Of a DNA stretch of 64,000 nucleotides, positions 1 through 11,802 are shown piece after piece. The stretch covers positions 1,103,253 to 1,167,252 of the forward strand of contig NW_006763131.1 of the NCBI RefSeq assembly GCF_000264905.1. The letters run 5' to 3'. The DNA is from Stereum hirsutum FP-91666 SS1. Lineage: Eukaryota > Basidiomycota > Agaricomycetes > Russulales > Stereaceae. Every line of letters starts with the position of its first letter. The stretch's first letter is position 1. The position numbers and the translations under genes were made by a program. A model generated the notes under the pieces. The model was not told the origin of the DNA and did no database searches. It worked only from the letters and a program-made list of their open reading frames with translations.

Positions 1-333
1 CAAGACGGACCGATCGATCTGCACACGATGAAACAGCTCGAAACGTCCGCGAACGTAGACGGGAGCGCGACGACGCACGTGCTCGTGAAATGTTCGTTGC
101 GGGATCTGGCGAGGGCGACGAATTTGAGGGTGGAGGATGCGGCGTTCGCGTTGAATGAGTGTGGGCTGTTGATTAGAAGGGAGTTTCAGGAGAGTCGGGA
201 AACAGGGGAGGGCGAAGAGGAGATGGAGATGGAGATGGAGACGGTGGTGATTTCGAGGGAGATGGTGGAGGTTGTGGTGAGGAGGAAGGGGTTGAAGAGG
301 CAGTGTATGGATTTGGCGCATGTGCTTCTGTGA
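1..333 (+). CDS. C-terminal end of a MYST-family histone acetyltransferase (partial)
   Basis: The reading frame is open from the first base and ends in TGA at 331-333; the start lies outside the window. The visible part has the layout of the MYST C-terminal winged-helix region: a segment reading SLRDLARATNLRVEDAAFAL (compare the 'sIseltsi..dDiistLq' block of KAT8/Esa1), a two-strand turn, then VVISREMVEVVVRRKGL and a short tail. MYST enzymes acetylate histone lysines from acetyl-CoA. The catalytic core is not in view, so the family call rests on the tail alone. An acidic GluMet repeat (about 222-240) interrupts the loop between helix and strand. The next gene lies 626 bases downstream on the same strand. 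It could instead be another winged-helix protein. Confidence 0.5.
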   Translation, partial: QDGPIDLHTMKQLETSANVDGSATTHVLVKCSLRDLARATNLRVEDAAFALNECGLLIRREFQESRETGEGEEEMEMEMETVVISREMVEVVVRRKGLKRQCMDLAHVLL

Positions 334-959
334 TTCTAAACTCGGTTGTTTTGTCCTGCTTTCCTTTTTTTTTCTTGATACAGCTGTTCGGTACTCTATC
401 TCCCAAGTCTTGAGTTTTGTTCTCGATTATCATGAGTTATTTTCTTGGTCTTATACAAGGGTCGCAAGAAGACACAGTGTGAGTCAGAGCATGGGCGCTA
501 GGTGGGAAGAACCGGGGGTTTGGCTAATTGTCGGACTTTGGAGCCGCAGTGCCGGCGTCTTCTTCCGGTTCATCGGTGTTCTTGCGTTTGATTCCGAACG
601 AGCATCTCTTCGAATTCCTCGAGTCAACGACAGTTCGACTACAAGTATAGTTGCTTTCTGTTCGGTGATTATCAGCGTAGGGTACTTATGAGATATGAAA
701 CTGGTACCTTACAAGCGGCTTCTCAACATTGCAATCGGACTTCTTTGACGATTGTTGCCCGCAAGGACTTCATCCCCGGAACCCGCTTCGACTGAATCAC
801 AATATCAACTGTTGCTTCACAAGATCCCGATCTCCAGCCTGGCGTTTTCGATGTTGAAAAGTCAACATTGGCATTGACAGCGTCCCGCCCAACGAAGCCA
901 GTTGCGCCGCCACCTTCCTCTCTAACCCCTTGACTATCCCTCGCCGCGCCTTTCGTGGC
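334..959. other. Intergenic stretch between acetyltransferase and pseudokinase genes
   Basis: No convincing gene. A frame stays open at about 320-691, but its product has no recognisable composition or motif and it overlaps the end of the preceding gene. The first part is T-rich, as expected of a 3' UTR. The part nearest 960 probably holds the promoter and leader of the next gene; no clear TATA box is visible. Confidence 0.4.
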
Positions 960-3900
960 ATGTCCGCCTCGCGCCCTCTCATACGCCATTCTGGCTCTGT
1001 TGGATCCGAGAGCGTGAGTTTCCTTACCCTTCTCCTGCTCGTGTTGTTCCTTGTAACTGACCCCGCCCGCTGCAGATCAATGCTCTGCTTTCACCTCCGC
1101 TCTCGCCATCAGAAATCAAAAGACACATATATTCTATCACACCACTACTCAACCCCGAAACGTTTGACACTGCACCGTTTTCCGTTCGTATCGTTATCTT
1201 CCTTTTGGCATCCTCAATTTCCCGCCAGCTGACGAGTCGGAGCAGGAATCGTTTCTTGGGTTTCTCGACGATGAAGACGAGCAAGAGCAGGCAAAGGACG
1301 AGTCCGCTAGCCCGACCGAGACCGGTTTGGCCACACCCACAGACACAGTTTATCCGAGTCCAGATCCAGAGCCGACGAAGCCTCGTCCATGTTCCGTCGC
1401 AGTCTCGGTTCGCGGAGATGCGAGCTACTATGTCGAGGTCTGTACCGCCACAGACATATCCGTTCAATTGACTGATGCCACCTCTTTTTTTAACTTGTAG
1501 AATCTGACGGATATTCGCGATGTTGACTCAGACTGGGATGATGACGAGATTGAGGTTTGACCTTTCTTGCTGCCCATGCTCGAGGACAATACTCATCTGC
1601 GCCCTATACAGGAGGTCATGGTTATCTCCGCGAAACACAAATCCAAACGTCCGCGATCTTCTATGGTTGGACTAACTACTTCGACTACTATCTCATCGGA
1701 TACCGGCGATACCTCCAACGACAACACTATTCTACCAAGCGCGACCTCTTCCTCTACCTTCCCCTCCTCAACGGAAACCACGCCCACCCTTACACCATCC
1801 ACATCTGCTAACGACCAGATCCCACACATCACGCGCACCCACAAATATCCCCTATCGCCTTCTGTTCGCCGCGAACTCGCGTGCTACAAACTTCTGAACT
1901 CGGCGTCGGCTACAGGACAGGTTCAATTTCTACAGACTATGGAGTCCTGCTGGGAGGACGGGAGAGGGCTGAATATGGTTTTCGAAAAGCCAGAGTATGG
2001 CAATTTGTTGGAGTGCGTGAACGGGATGGAAGCTGACACGGCGGCGGTGGAGAGATGGCAGATGAAAATCTGGGCTTGCGAAATTGTGAGTACTCAGAAC
2101 TCTTGAACTCCGGCCTTGCATGAGCAACTGACTTTGTCGGTATGAAACAGGCCCAGGGCATCGCATCGCTTCACAAGCTTGGCATCGTCCATCGTTCTCT
2201 TCGACCCTCTCACATTTTCATCAATAGTGAAGGCCACGCCGTCATTGGCGGTTTCGAACGCTCGGTCATCCTAACTCAGCAGCAACTCGAGGCGAAATCA
2301 ACACAATCCCGTAACGCTTGGAGGAACTCTGTCGTCTCTGTCATGGAAGACGAAAGAGTATCAGAGGACAACGGCGAACGGGAGTGGGAAGAGTCCCCGG
2401 AGATGTTGCTTGGGTGGGAGCATGGAGTTGAGGTGGATTGGTGGGCTTATGGCGTCGCTTTGGGATGGCTCGCCTCCGGACAGGTATGCATTTCACCGTT
2501 CATCTATCTCTCAATACAGTGAAGGTGGCTGATTATAGTCTTAGCATCCACTCGTGGGTAAAGGCGAGCAGCTCGACTCGGAGGTGATGCGACAGAGGAT
2601 TACCAGAGGACATCTGCGGTTCAATGCTCTGGCCGATATTGAGCCCGGATTAAAGGATCTAATCCAAAAAGTAAATTTTCCATAGGGTTCTTTTACAACG
2701 TTAGAAACTTACGATTCTTTCACATCAGTGTCTCGAACGCAACCCGGCGAAGAGGATTAACTACGAAGGGATCAAGAGTCATCCTTTCTTCGCGGATCTG
2801 TACGTCCCTCATTATTCACGTTGCTACTGTTTGATAAGTTGAGCTAAACCATCCAATGGCAATGTATAGCGATTGGGACTATGTGGTCCTTGAAGGACAA
2901 AGTCTGTTTGTTCCCTCGCACAAACTCTCTTTCACCGCTTCTGACACCATTTTGCTCACCTGGTAGGCGCAAGTGAACCTGCTCAAACACCCCAGCTGTC
3001 CGGCACTCCCTGTTCTCGCGTCACCCTCGCATCACCTTTCGACACAACCCAACGACCCGTCTCCTTCCAGAACTCTATGCATCGCCAACAGCGCGACTCA
3101 CAAAACTCCTGCTACGCGACTCCGGCCACGCACACCAACACTGATACCGACTCGACTCTCGATGCGTTCTCCCTTCGCTCCGAGAACTCTCCTAGACTCC
3201 GCTACATGGTCGATAGTCCTCCAAGGTCAAGTCGTCCCAACTCCTACAGCCTGAGTCACAGCCCCGACACCGACCATGCGGAGACTGCGACGCTGGGGTT
3301 CGCGCAAAGGTTATCCCTTCTTGCACTCGAGAGACCTGTGTCCATCGCCATATCTCGTTCCCCGAGCTATGTAAATCCCCCGATCCTCGAGGAGGACGCT
3401 GGGGACGAGGATGGGGGAGAAGAACACGACAACAGCACGGGTACTGTCCAGGCCATCTCCACTCTACGTGCGATCTCTCAAGGATACGGATACTCGAATC
3501 GATCCTCCTCCGCATCTTCATCCAGCACGAACTATTACCGCAACAGTGACCAACGCTTCTCCTTCCCGCCTCCCAGCCTGCCAGAAATCCATCACTCGAG
3601 GTCCAGAGCTAGCAGCATTTCTTTGCTCGTTTCTAACGACGGTGATGGTGAGGGCGCTGGGGACGTCAGTTATCACACCCTCCGACATTCTAACAGTACA
3701 AACACGACCTTCGGACGCGAGGTGGACGCGCGACCTAGCCATCCTTCACCGCATTCACCCATATCCCCATCATCTGTGCGGGATGGGTCGATGAACGCAA
3801 GGTACGGTTCGTCCATTGCCAAGGCGATGGACTCAACCGAATGGGATAGAAGAATCTCGTCGACGTACAGCTTATACACTGGCGATCGGGATCCCTACGT

Positions 3901-5776
3901 TCACGAAAGTGAGCCTGGAGAAATTATTGGTGCGAGGACGAGCAGGAGTCGGACGGGGCGGGGGACCGAGTCTGAGGAGTTGGGAGTCGATGAGTTTGGG
4001 GTCTGGATCGACGATGAGGAGCAGGTTCTCGGCGAGGGCGGCGTCTACCCTGCAGCCGACGAAGACAGCTTCAGACTCGAGGGCGAAGTCCCCGGTGAGG
4101 ACGTCATGAGCATCACTGGCGCGCTCGCCCTTCCCATCCCTATTCTCGTCGACCGTGCTCGAGTCGGTTCTCAAGCGGACAGGTACGCGTTCGACGAGGA
4201 CGATACCATCACGCCTAGAAACGCGAACCGTTTGAAGGTTCAGATTGCACAGGAACAGGATAAAGAGCTCTACGCTATGTCCAGGACGGGCACGATGAGT
4301 CGACTTCGGGAGAAGCTGAAGAAGAAGAGGAGGGAGACTATGGTCATTTTGGCTTCCGAGTCCGAGTCGGAAGGCGTTGATAGGACTGGCGCTGGAGGTT
4401 GGAAGAAGGCAAGAGACCGGGGATCGAAGGAACTGGACGAGCCTCGGACGCCTGCTTCTGGGAGTGTTTGTTCTGGTGTTTGTGTTGATTCTGGTGAGGA
4501 TGGCGTCAGGAGGATCTCTGGCTCTGTTTTGAGGCCGAGGTCTGCATCTGTCCCTCTGGGCAGACCAGGACCTTCGAATGCTCTGTTGCATCCTAATCCC
4601 GGAAACTACTCCGACATCTCATTGCCGGAGATCGCGTGGCATGGACACGACGTTCAAGCAGAACCGCCTGCACCTTCTTCCACTCGTTCCCGCCATGCTC
4701 GCTTCGCTGTTGACGACGATGAAGACGAAGCCACTCCCAAAATAGGATACTACTATCGCAATCACAGACGCCATTCCGCGCACTACCGCCCTCGCCTAAC
4801 GACTCGTGCTTCCTCCGGAACCCTTGACTCCTTACGTTCACGCTTTGCTTCCCCCGGGTCCCCCGACCCTGGAGAATATCTGGTTGAGAAGAGACAGGAC
4901 GAAAGGATCAGGGCGGACGAGACGTTCAGATGGAGTGCGCTTTCGCTCGAGGCTCCGACCACGATGAATGAAGAGGGGCTCACATCGGGCTCGCGTGACG
5001 GCGCTGGTGGAAACGCCAGGGTAACGTGGTCCATCTATGGTAGAGCCTCGAAGGACTCACATCTCGGAGGTCGAAGCCAAAGTTCGGCCAACGCGGATAG
5101 CAGCATTCGGATCGAGGCTGGCCATACGGGTGGCGGTGGCGGTGGCGTCGTGAAGAAGATACTGAAGAAGATCAGCAGTCGAGGAGACTCGAGTTCTAGG
5201 ACATCTCTCGCCGGCGCGACGGCTCAGAATTCTCATGGTGGCTCTAAAGTCTCTGCTGCGACTTTCTCTGGGACTGGACCCGGTGCTCGACCTTCTCTGC
5301 GTACTAGGCTTAGCGGTTCGCTGAGGTCTTCTGCGAGCTCTGCGACTATTTCTGCTGCTCCTGGCTCTAACCCCGGCGCTGGCTCTGTCTCTGTCTCTGG
5401 TTCTGGTACCATCTCAGGCTCAAGGCCCGATAACGAGGTCGACCAGAGTAGGAGAGAAGGATGGGTCCGGTCTTCCGCCTTCGTAGCAAGCTTAGGCAGT
5501 CTGGGTATGGGAGCCGGCGTGCGTAGGATGGGGAGGGGCATCGGTTATAATGCTTCCCACAGGAGAAGCGGGGCTGGCATCGGTGCTCGCGGAAGTGGTG
5601 TTGGCAGAGATTCTTTCAATGATAATGGGGAAGAGGACGAAGCGATGGGTGTTCCGGGATGTTATTCAGGACTATGGAGGAGGGAGAATGGATTTGGGGC
5701 TGGGGATGGGTTTGGGAGTGTTGTGGGAGGAGGGGTGGGTGGAACGGAGGTGAGAGTGTCGAGGGAGGTTAAGGTT

Positions 5777-5807
<31 letters not shown>

Positions 5808-5848
5808 TTTTGGATGTGGGGGTTGCGATTGCGGCGGGGTGTGACTGA
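960..5848 (+). CDS. Large AGC-like pseudokinase with long disordered C-terminal tail
   Basis: Multi-exon gene, roughly 1,450 residues. Exons run from ATG 960 with introns near 1014-1075, 1187-1227, 1439-1500, 1555-1611, 2084-2150, 2485-2546, 2671-2729, 2801-2870 and 2903-2966; a final exon of about 2.9 kb ends at 5848. The kinase C-lobe is clear: KLGIVHRSLRPSHIFIN at about 2175-2222, then IGGFERS, then EESPEMLLGWEHGVEVDWWAYGV (given in part), and a last helix ending in HPFFADLDWDYV, as in AGC kinases. The catalytic HRD Asp is Ser (2196-2198), the following Lys is Arg, the metal-binding Asn is His, and DFG reads GGF (2247-2255). Catalysis is therefore unlikely, and a scaffold or allosteric role is inferred. 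The remaining ~900 residues are Ser/Gly/Arg-rich and probably disordered, ending in a poly-Glu run near 5776-5808. The N-terminal ~290 residues are also low complexity, and no clear Lys-bearing VAIK strand is visible. The small 41-base intron at 1187 is the weakest junction. Confidence 0.72.
5776..5811 (+). repeat. GAG/GAA trinucleotide run coding poly-glutamate
   Basis: A purine-only run of GAG and GAA codons lies just before the stop of the pseudokinase gene and encodes about eleven consecutive Glu. Such runs change length by slippage. Confidence 0.8.
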
Positions 5849-7155
5849 CCCTGCGGTTTGATCGAGTGTTTGCTATCGGTTACTAGGCCTCTCCTCTTCG
5901 GCTCTTCTGTGTTCTTCGCTGTGTTTCTATCCGGCTCGACGTCCATGCTAACGTGGTATCATTTCTTGTTCTGTATAGCTCTGTGTATCTTCTCCAGAGT
6001 GTTTCGACTCTGACTATCGGCGCCACCTTTTCTGGGTCATAACTCTCATCATTATCTGCGATACCTTGTTATACTCTCCTAACAGTGATCGTTGACGCTC
6101 ACTTGTCCTTGATCTTCACTTGTAATACGCTCCCTCCCTCTAAATTGGGCGACTCGTCTTCACAAGGTCCTGCGTGCCAACTCACATTGCAGTCATTGGT
6201 CTAGGATGCACTGTCCACATTCAGCCTCTGGTACTCTCGATTTGTTCTGATCTGCCGCCCTGAGCCGAACATTGATGCACGATGTCCCGATCCTGTTTGA
6301 CTTGTCCTGGTGCTTCAATTGCGCTTTGAATCGAAGCCGCTTCTTAGCGTTCTCCTTCTGTGCACGGACTCGTAGCTCGTGTTCGCGTCAAGTGCTCTAA
6401 TGTCAGTTATGGTTATACATCGAGACTCTCATCAATTTCCCGCTTTCTATCGGGGATGGTCAAATATCGGCACGAATTCGTATGCTTACGAGGGGACCAT
6501 TGCAACCCGCTGTTATTCGCTATATGTGGACTTGCTGTGCCAGCGTCTTTTTCTGTTAGAGGATAGATTAGACGTCGCGAGCTACCACGATCTATGGAAC
6601 GTGGTGTATTCTATCGTTGGGGGAGTACCGGAACCCGTTTGGAACTTGACTGCCTCTCGGAGCGGATTGAAGAAGGATAGATGACGTCGGGCTGCTCCGG
6701 AGACGGCAAGAAGCACGACAGATTCTTATTCCGAGGACCGGGAAACGCACTTCGCGCCGGTTGACCGTTCATTTTGCCTCCGCTGGAAACACGATCGAGG
6801 CGCCGTGGGACCATTCAAAGCGCCAACAGGAGTTGGATTATCCTCGGAATTCATGACAGTCATCCGAGCCGTTCTATCTTTTGCAGCTGAGTAGAGCATA
6901 GGTATGTTGATAGAGCGAACATGCGCCTACTTTTAATTATAGGGCCGAGCGGTGGGAACTCGGCAGCGGGGGAAGGAAGAAGACCGTCGCCGAGGCGTGG
7001 GAACTGTCAGCATGAGGATCACAAACCGCGCTTCGAGCTTGATTGAGCGGCGCATCTCGCTTCGGCGCCCACTTCTCGATCTGCTCCCGTCAGCTCAGCG
7101 CATATAAAGCCAACCACTCCAGTCATGTTCTCGAGCGACCCGCGACCCCCAAACG
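5849..7155. other. Intergenic stretch, 1.3 kb
   Basis: The first half reads as a T-rich 3' UTR. Short open frames at 6360-6684 have no recognisable features and lack splice-consistent extensions. The last 60 bases hold a TATA box for the next gene (listed separately). I see no RNA gene or repeat here. Confidence 0.4.
7103..7109 (+). promoter_or_regulatory. TATA box of the serine-rich protein gene
   Basis: TATAAAG sits 47 bases upstream of the ATG at 7156, a spacing that would give a short leader of about 20 bases. It is followed by a pyrimidine/CA-rich stretch suitable for transcription start. Confidence 0.55.
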
Positions 7156-10100
7156 ATGGCCGCCATCTACTCCTCCAAGAACAACGGCCTCTCCGTCGAC
7201 GAGTTCACCGCTCTCGTCTCCGCCACATTCGACACTTCTTCCCCTCATCTTGATCTCGACGGCGCACCCTCCCCCTTCTCCGTGTTCGAGGACGACGACG
7301 ACGGCGACAACCTCGCCTCGACCTCGACCTCTCCCCGCCAACTTCGACCCCGCCACTCGGCTTTCAACATCTTGCGCAAGGTCAAGTCCAGGGCCACGAA
7401 CCTCGTTCAAGGCAATCTCACCCCCGCCCTGCCTCCTTCATACTCTACGGATCTCCTTTCTCCCAGCGGTACCCCTCTACTTTCTGTCCCGCCACTTAGG
7501 TCGGCCACCTCATTCTCGACCCATCGTCGTGGTCATCGTCCACGCTCACAGTCGATACCTAGCGTGCTTGCTGCTTTTTCTCAGCCTTCACGGCCATCTA
7601 GGCCGTCACTGGAGTCACGTTCATTCTTGGATGAGGACTGCTATGCCTCAGCAGACACTACTCTTCGACCATCGACCCTCGGTTCCTATCTTGGTCATGA
7701 TATGCAACGCTCGTTTGTACGGCCACACACACCAGCTGGATCTCCCAGGAGTCAAGGACGGACATCCGACTCACGATCAGACTGTGTAGGTTTTATTACC
7801 TCTACACCATTGTACGCTAGTTCTAAACTATCACGCGCCGTAGAATGGTTCTCCTCAGACTAGTCCAGGCAAGCGTTCTATCGCGTCCAAACTGCGCAAC
7901 CTCTCGCGCGGAAAGCGTGTTTCTCCCATAATTTCATCTTCGACCACCTTCGACCCAGGAATGTCTCCTCCCGAAGCTCCCTACACTCCGACTTCCGACT
8001 TCTTCCCTACGCCAACCCTCACTTATTCTTCCGTTACTGCGTCGCCAACGGACACCACCACCACACTCTCCCAACAATATTCTCTCTCTTATGTCCCGTC
8101 GGTCGGCGATGATGACCGCGATGATCGTGCAGAAGCTCTCGACGTGGATCGTGTACTCACACCAGAAGACGACCCGTTCCGCCGAGACTCGGATGTTCAC
8201 GTCCTCCCGTCGGACCCATGCTATTCTCACCAGGCATCTCCTTCGCGCAAGGGCCCGTCATCATTGCGATCCAAAGCCTCCAAGCGTACTGATGACGCCA
8301 CTCGCCTAGACAGGCTCCGTCGACTGGAGATTGGTGCACACTGGCCTCTTCATGGACCTTCATCTAGCAATGGTCAAACGCGGGCGGGAAAGAAGTCAAT
8401 CTCACGTTCGCGCTCTTCGCCTATGCTTTCTAGTCCTGAAACTTTCGACATGAGCGTTTTCCCGAGCCCTCCCGTTTGTGGTTCGGTACAAAACCTTATG
8501 CCCTATCATGCGGCGGGATATGGACCTGTTTTATTGCCACAACCACGACGGCCGAGCGCAACGACACCGTTCATCGACCCAGGATCGTCGAGGTCAAGTA
8601 CTACGCTCATGGGTCGGGACTCTGTTACGCCTACACCTATGTCTTCGCATCATTCTATTCTCCAGCCTACCCCCTGCCCTTACACGACCTCGCGCCCCTC
8701 TTCCTCCCACTTGATTGCGTTTCCCTTATCGCCCGACTCTGTAAACGGCAGGCGGAGCCTTGGAGAAAGCGTCAACAGTCTCACTCTCAGAGTTGCCACG
8801 CCTCTGTCGTTGATGCCACCCGCTAGGCCACCGCCCAACAAGCCATTACCCAGCCTCCCACCTCGAGTTCCCGCATCTTCTGTCGTCAAGAAGAAGTCTT
8901 CCAAGAGTTTAATCCCACCGTCTGCCATGAAACACGGTGGTGAAAGCGACAAACCGAAGGGTATGGGCGCTGGGCTCAGAGTTCGCGTGGATAGCCTGGG
9001 GAAGAGATTCAAGAGGGACGACAGAGTCCTGATGGCGCCTCCCCGAGAGGAGCCGATTCCTCAGGTGCCGTTTTTGAGGAGGGAGTTATGGAAAGATTGG
9101 ACCAGTATCGGGAAATTTTCTGCTGAGAAGAGAATGCGAAAGGGTATCATCCCAGACACTCCCGTCGTACCGACAGTCACCGGGGACTACGTCTTGACGA
9201 GCGCTGGGTGTGATTCCGAGGGTGTTTCGGGTTCCCAGGTGGGCAGATTTTCGCTCAGATCTACGTGACTGTAAGGCTAATCTTTGCACGGTCTCGATCC
9301 AGTCCGAGAAGGCCCGTAAGACCATTTCTGTGGGCTCGTACGCTACGACTGACACGCGCGTGTCCGTCGTCTCTTCTGAATTCGGTGCTGGATCGTCCTC
9401 CACATCTGCTACCTCCCTCTCCGTTGCTCCTGAATCGATCTGCCATTCTTCCTGTCGCCCCGAATCTCTCTCGCAAGCGACTCTTGTCACCGTTTCCTCC
9501 CCAGTGACCAGCTCGATCGGCCTGTCAACCTCTCCCCAATTGTCTCGTCCACCGACTCTGGCCCATCAATACAAGTTCCCCAGTCAAGTCCATGGCGCAG
9601 GCAGCAGGCGCGAGTCGGAAGCCGAAGATGATGCCGAGTCGTACTACAGTGCACCTTCGAGGCCACTTTCGCAACTCGGCTTCAGTGTCGGGCATCCTGT
9701 GACGCCATCGGAGGTTTACCTCGTTCATGGTCCTGTACGTTCTGTATGGTCTGGCCAGACACGGACGATCAAGCTTCGAGAGGGCGAGACTTTACTGGTC
9801 AAAGCAAACGGCTGGGGTGATTTGAGGCAGTTGTCAGATGAGCGTGGAAGTGTCGTCGTCGTCACAGAAGGGTTTGGTGATGATTGGGACGTTAGGAAGA
9901 TCGAGGTCGACGTCGTATCCTCCACTGAATCGGGCACCGAAGACTCGGTAGAGGTCTCGGTTCGCCTTTCCTCCCTCGGTACCAGCATACGTCCCGTCCC
10001 TCTTCCTCGGTCTGGTCTACGCGAAGACGTTTGGTATGCGGGCCTGCCCCACGCCTCAAGCACTTCTCTAATTCGGATAGACGAAACGGAATTCCTCGGT

Positions 10101-10361
10101 GCTCGTTCTTCGGTGGATTCTCAATCTGGCGCTCATCGTGGATCGGAGGATGTAGAACTTGTCGATTCATCGGAGGAAAGAGTCGATAGTGAGACTATGG
10201 CGGATAGGAAGTCGGAGCGAGGAGGAGGGAAGAGGAGGGTTATGTTCCAGATGGAGGTGCCCGTGAGGTTGAGCGACATGTTGAGGAGGGTAGAGGGTGC
10301 AGTATTCGGTGATGTTCGTAGAAGTTGCGATGTAGTCGAGAAGAGTGGCTGGTATGACTGA
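7156..10361 (+). CDS. Long serine/proline-rich protein of unknown function
   Basis: Three exons, 7156-7785, 7859-9238 and 9303-10361, join in phase 0 at both introns to give 1,022 residues. I do not recognise the family. The protein is rich in Ser, Pro, Thr and Arg and looks largely disordered. Several short basic segments stand out: a FNILRKVKSRATNLVQ stretch at about residue 73, a KLRNLSRGKRV stretch soon after the first intron, and a VKKKSSKSL stretch later. Proline runs (PPPNKPLPSLPPRVP) could bind SH3 domains. The one segment that looks folded lies near 9725-9950: alternating hydrophobic strands around IKLREGETLLVKANGWGDL and a SVVVVTEGF strand, which may be a small beta domain. No signal peptide or membrane segment is seen. 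A scaffold, polarity or cytoskeletal role is possible but not supported directly. Confidence 0.65.
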
Positions 10362-11802
10362 GCATCCAGCCTGGTGGCTCATACTCGCCTAGCTGCTTTG
10401 TTTTTCGCTGATACTTCATGCAGTGTGCTGAGACTGTCCGCTTCGATCTCCTGCGCTTTGCCCAACAATTTGACTGGCTTGATTCCTGGTCTCTTTGGCT
10501 GGACGGTTTTCGGCGTCCGCACTTATACCCTGCCGTTGCACTTCGCTTCCGTGATGCTCTTTCGTCGCCCCTTTGTCCCGGCCGCCGGTACCTTCGTCGG
10601 TTCAAACCGTTACAGTCTTTGTGCTATGTCCCTTCCTGAATACCTGTATGTACGCGATACCCTTGATTACTCGTGCGCCACGAGACACGCGCACATACTC
10701 ACCTTTTGATTGGCTCGGTTCCGATTTTGTTTATCCTCGCTTGGTTCAGTACCAGGCTCTGTATGTTCACGATGTAAACAGTTAGTGTTGTAGAAGTAGG
10801 AATTGTACATGTACACTCTGTAGCTAATTCTATGCATTTTGTTGTATTCGTATCGTACTTGATTCACGTATCGTTGACGGTATTGACGATCTTTTAGCAA
10901 GCATCCATTTCATTTGACGACTGTTGAAGGACAAAAGTATCGCAAAGAGGAAGGGGTGGGTCGTGGCGTGTTGTTCAGTGTCAGTGATGATCGGAAAAGG
11001 AAACCCTGGAGCCATGCGGTTGTTTGTTCCTGTTTGGATCCGAAGGCGTTGACTAAGAATGTGGCGCGCCACTAGCACTTCGAAAACATGCCAGGCTCCC
11101 CAGGCCCCCCAACAGACGCGGGCCTACCTACCAAACTTGCTTCAAATTTCACCATCCACCTATGGCTCACTCCGTATTTCCCGCAAAAAAAGAGCGAGCG
11201 TCATCAAAGGGGGCATCATTTCGTTCGCAAACTAGCTAAAGTACATAGTATCTTCTCTAACCAAAAACACACGGAGACCACGACCAATAGGGGGGGAAAT
11301 GTAGCGAGTCAACGGGGGTAGCGACGAGGGGCGAAAACGACAGACACTGCAGTGTCCTGGTCAAATAATAAGGGTGGATAAGTCGGTATGGGAGGGCACC
11401 GGAGGAGGCATCGGTGGTGGCGGCAGCGAATGGAGCAGAGTGGGGATCGAGTGGGGAATGGGTGTAGGAGCGGAAGATGGCTTTTCCAGAAGAATAGAGG
11501 AAGAGGATGAGGGCTGAGGGTGGAATGTAAGGATGAGGGGAAGGGGTTAGATGAGGAGGGGATATCGATAGCAAATAGTACATTAGTACAGCACAGAAAA
11601 GTAGATGAGTAATAAGATGTGGGGGCTCGAGCAGTCAAGTCATTGGTTGCATGGACGATCACAAAAAGATAAACAACGCCTCGTCGGTTCAGAGAAACCC
11701 CATTCAAACATAAACACAAGTGACGCGGTCGGAAGAGTCATAGAGTCATAGAAAGCAAGCAAGCAGAGAAATCCCAAAAAGAAAACGGCAGTCCACAGAT
11801 CA
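10362..11802. other. Convergent intergenic stretch, 1.4 kb
   Basis: This lies between two genes that end toward each other. It contains no supportable gene. From about 11090 to 11700 the minus strand is strongly pyrimidine-rich and gives open frames by composition alone; these have no family features. Much of it is probably 3' UTR of the serine-rich gene (left) and of the OPT gene (right). Confidence 0.4.

Noticed and set aside
320..691. Open frame of 123 codons after the acetyltransferase
   Set aside because: Overlaps the preceding gene's end, has a T-rich UTR-like composition and no recognisable protein features.
11257..11719. Minus-strand frames of 108-136 codons
   Set aside because: Driven by a pyrimidine-rich tract downstream of the OPT gene; amino-acid composition follows the base bias and no start or splice support exists.
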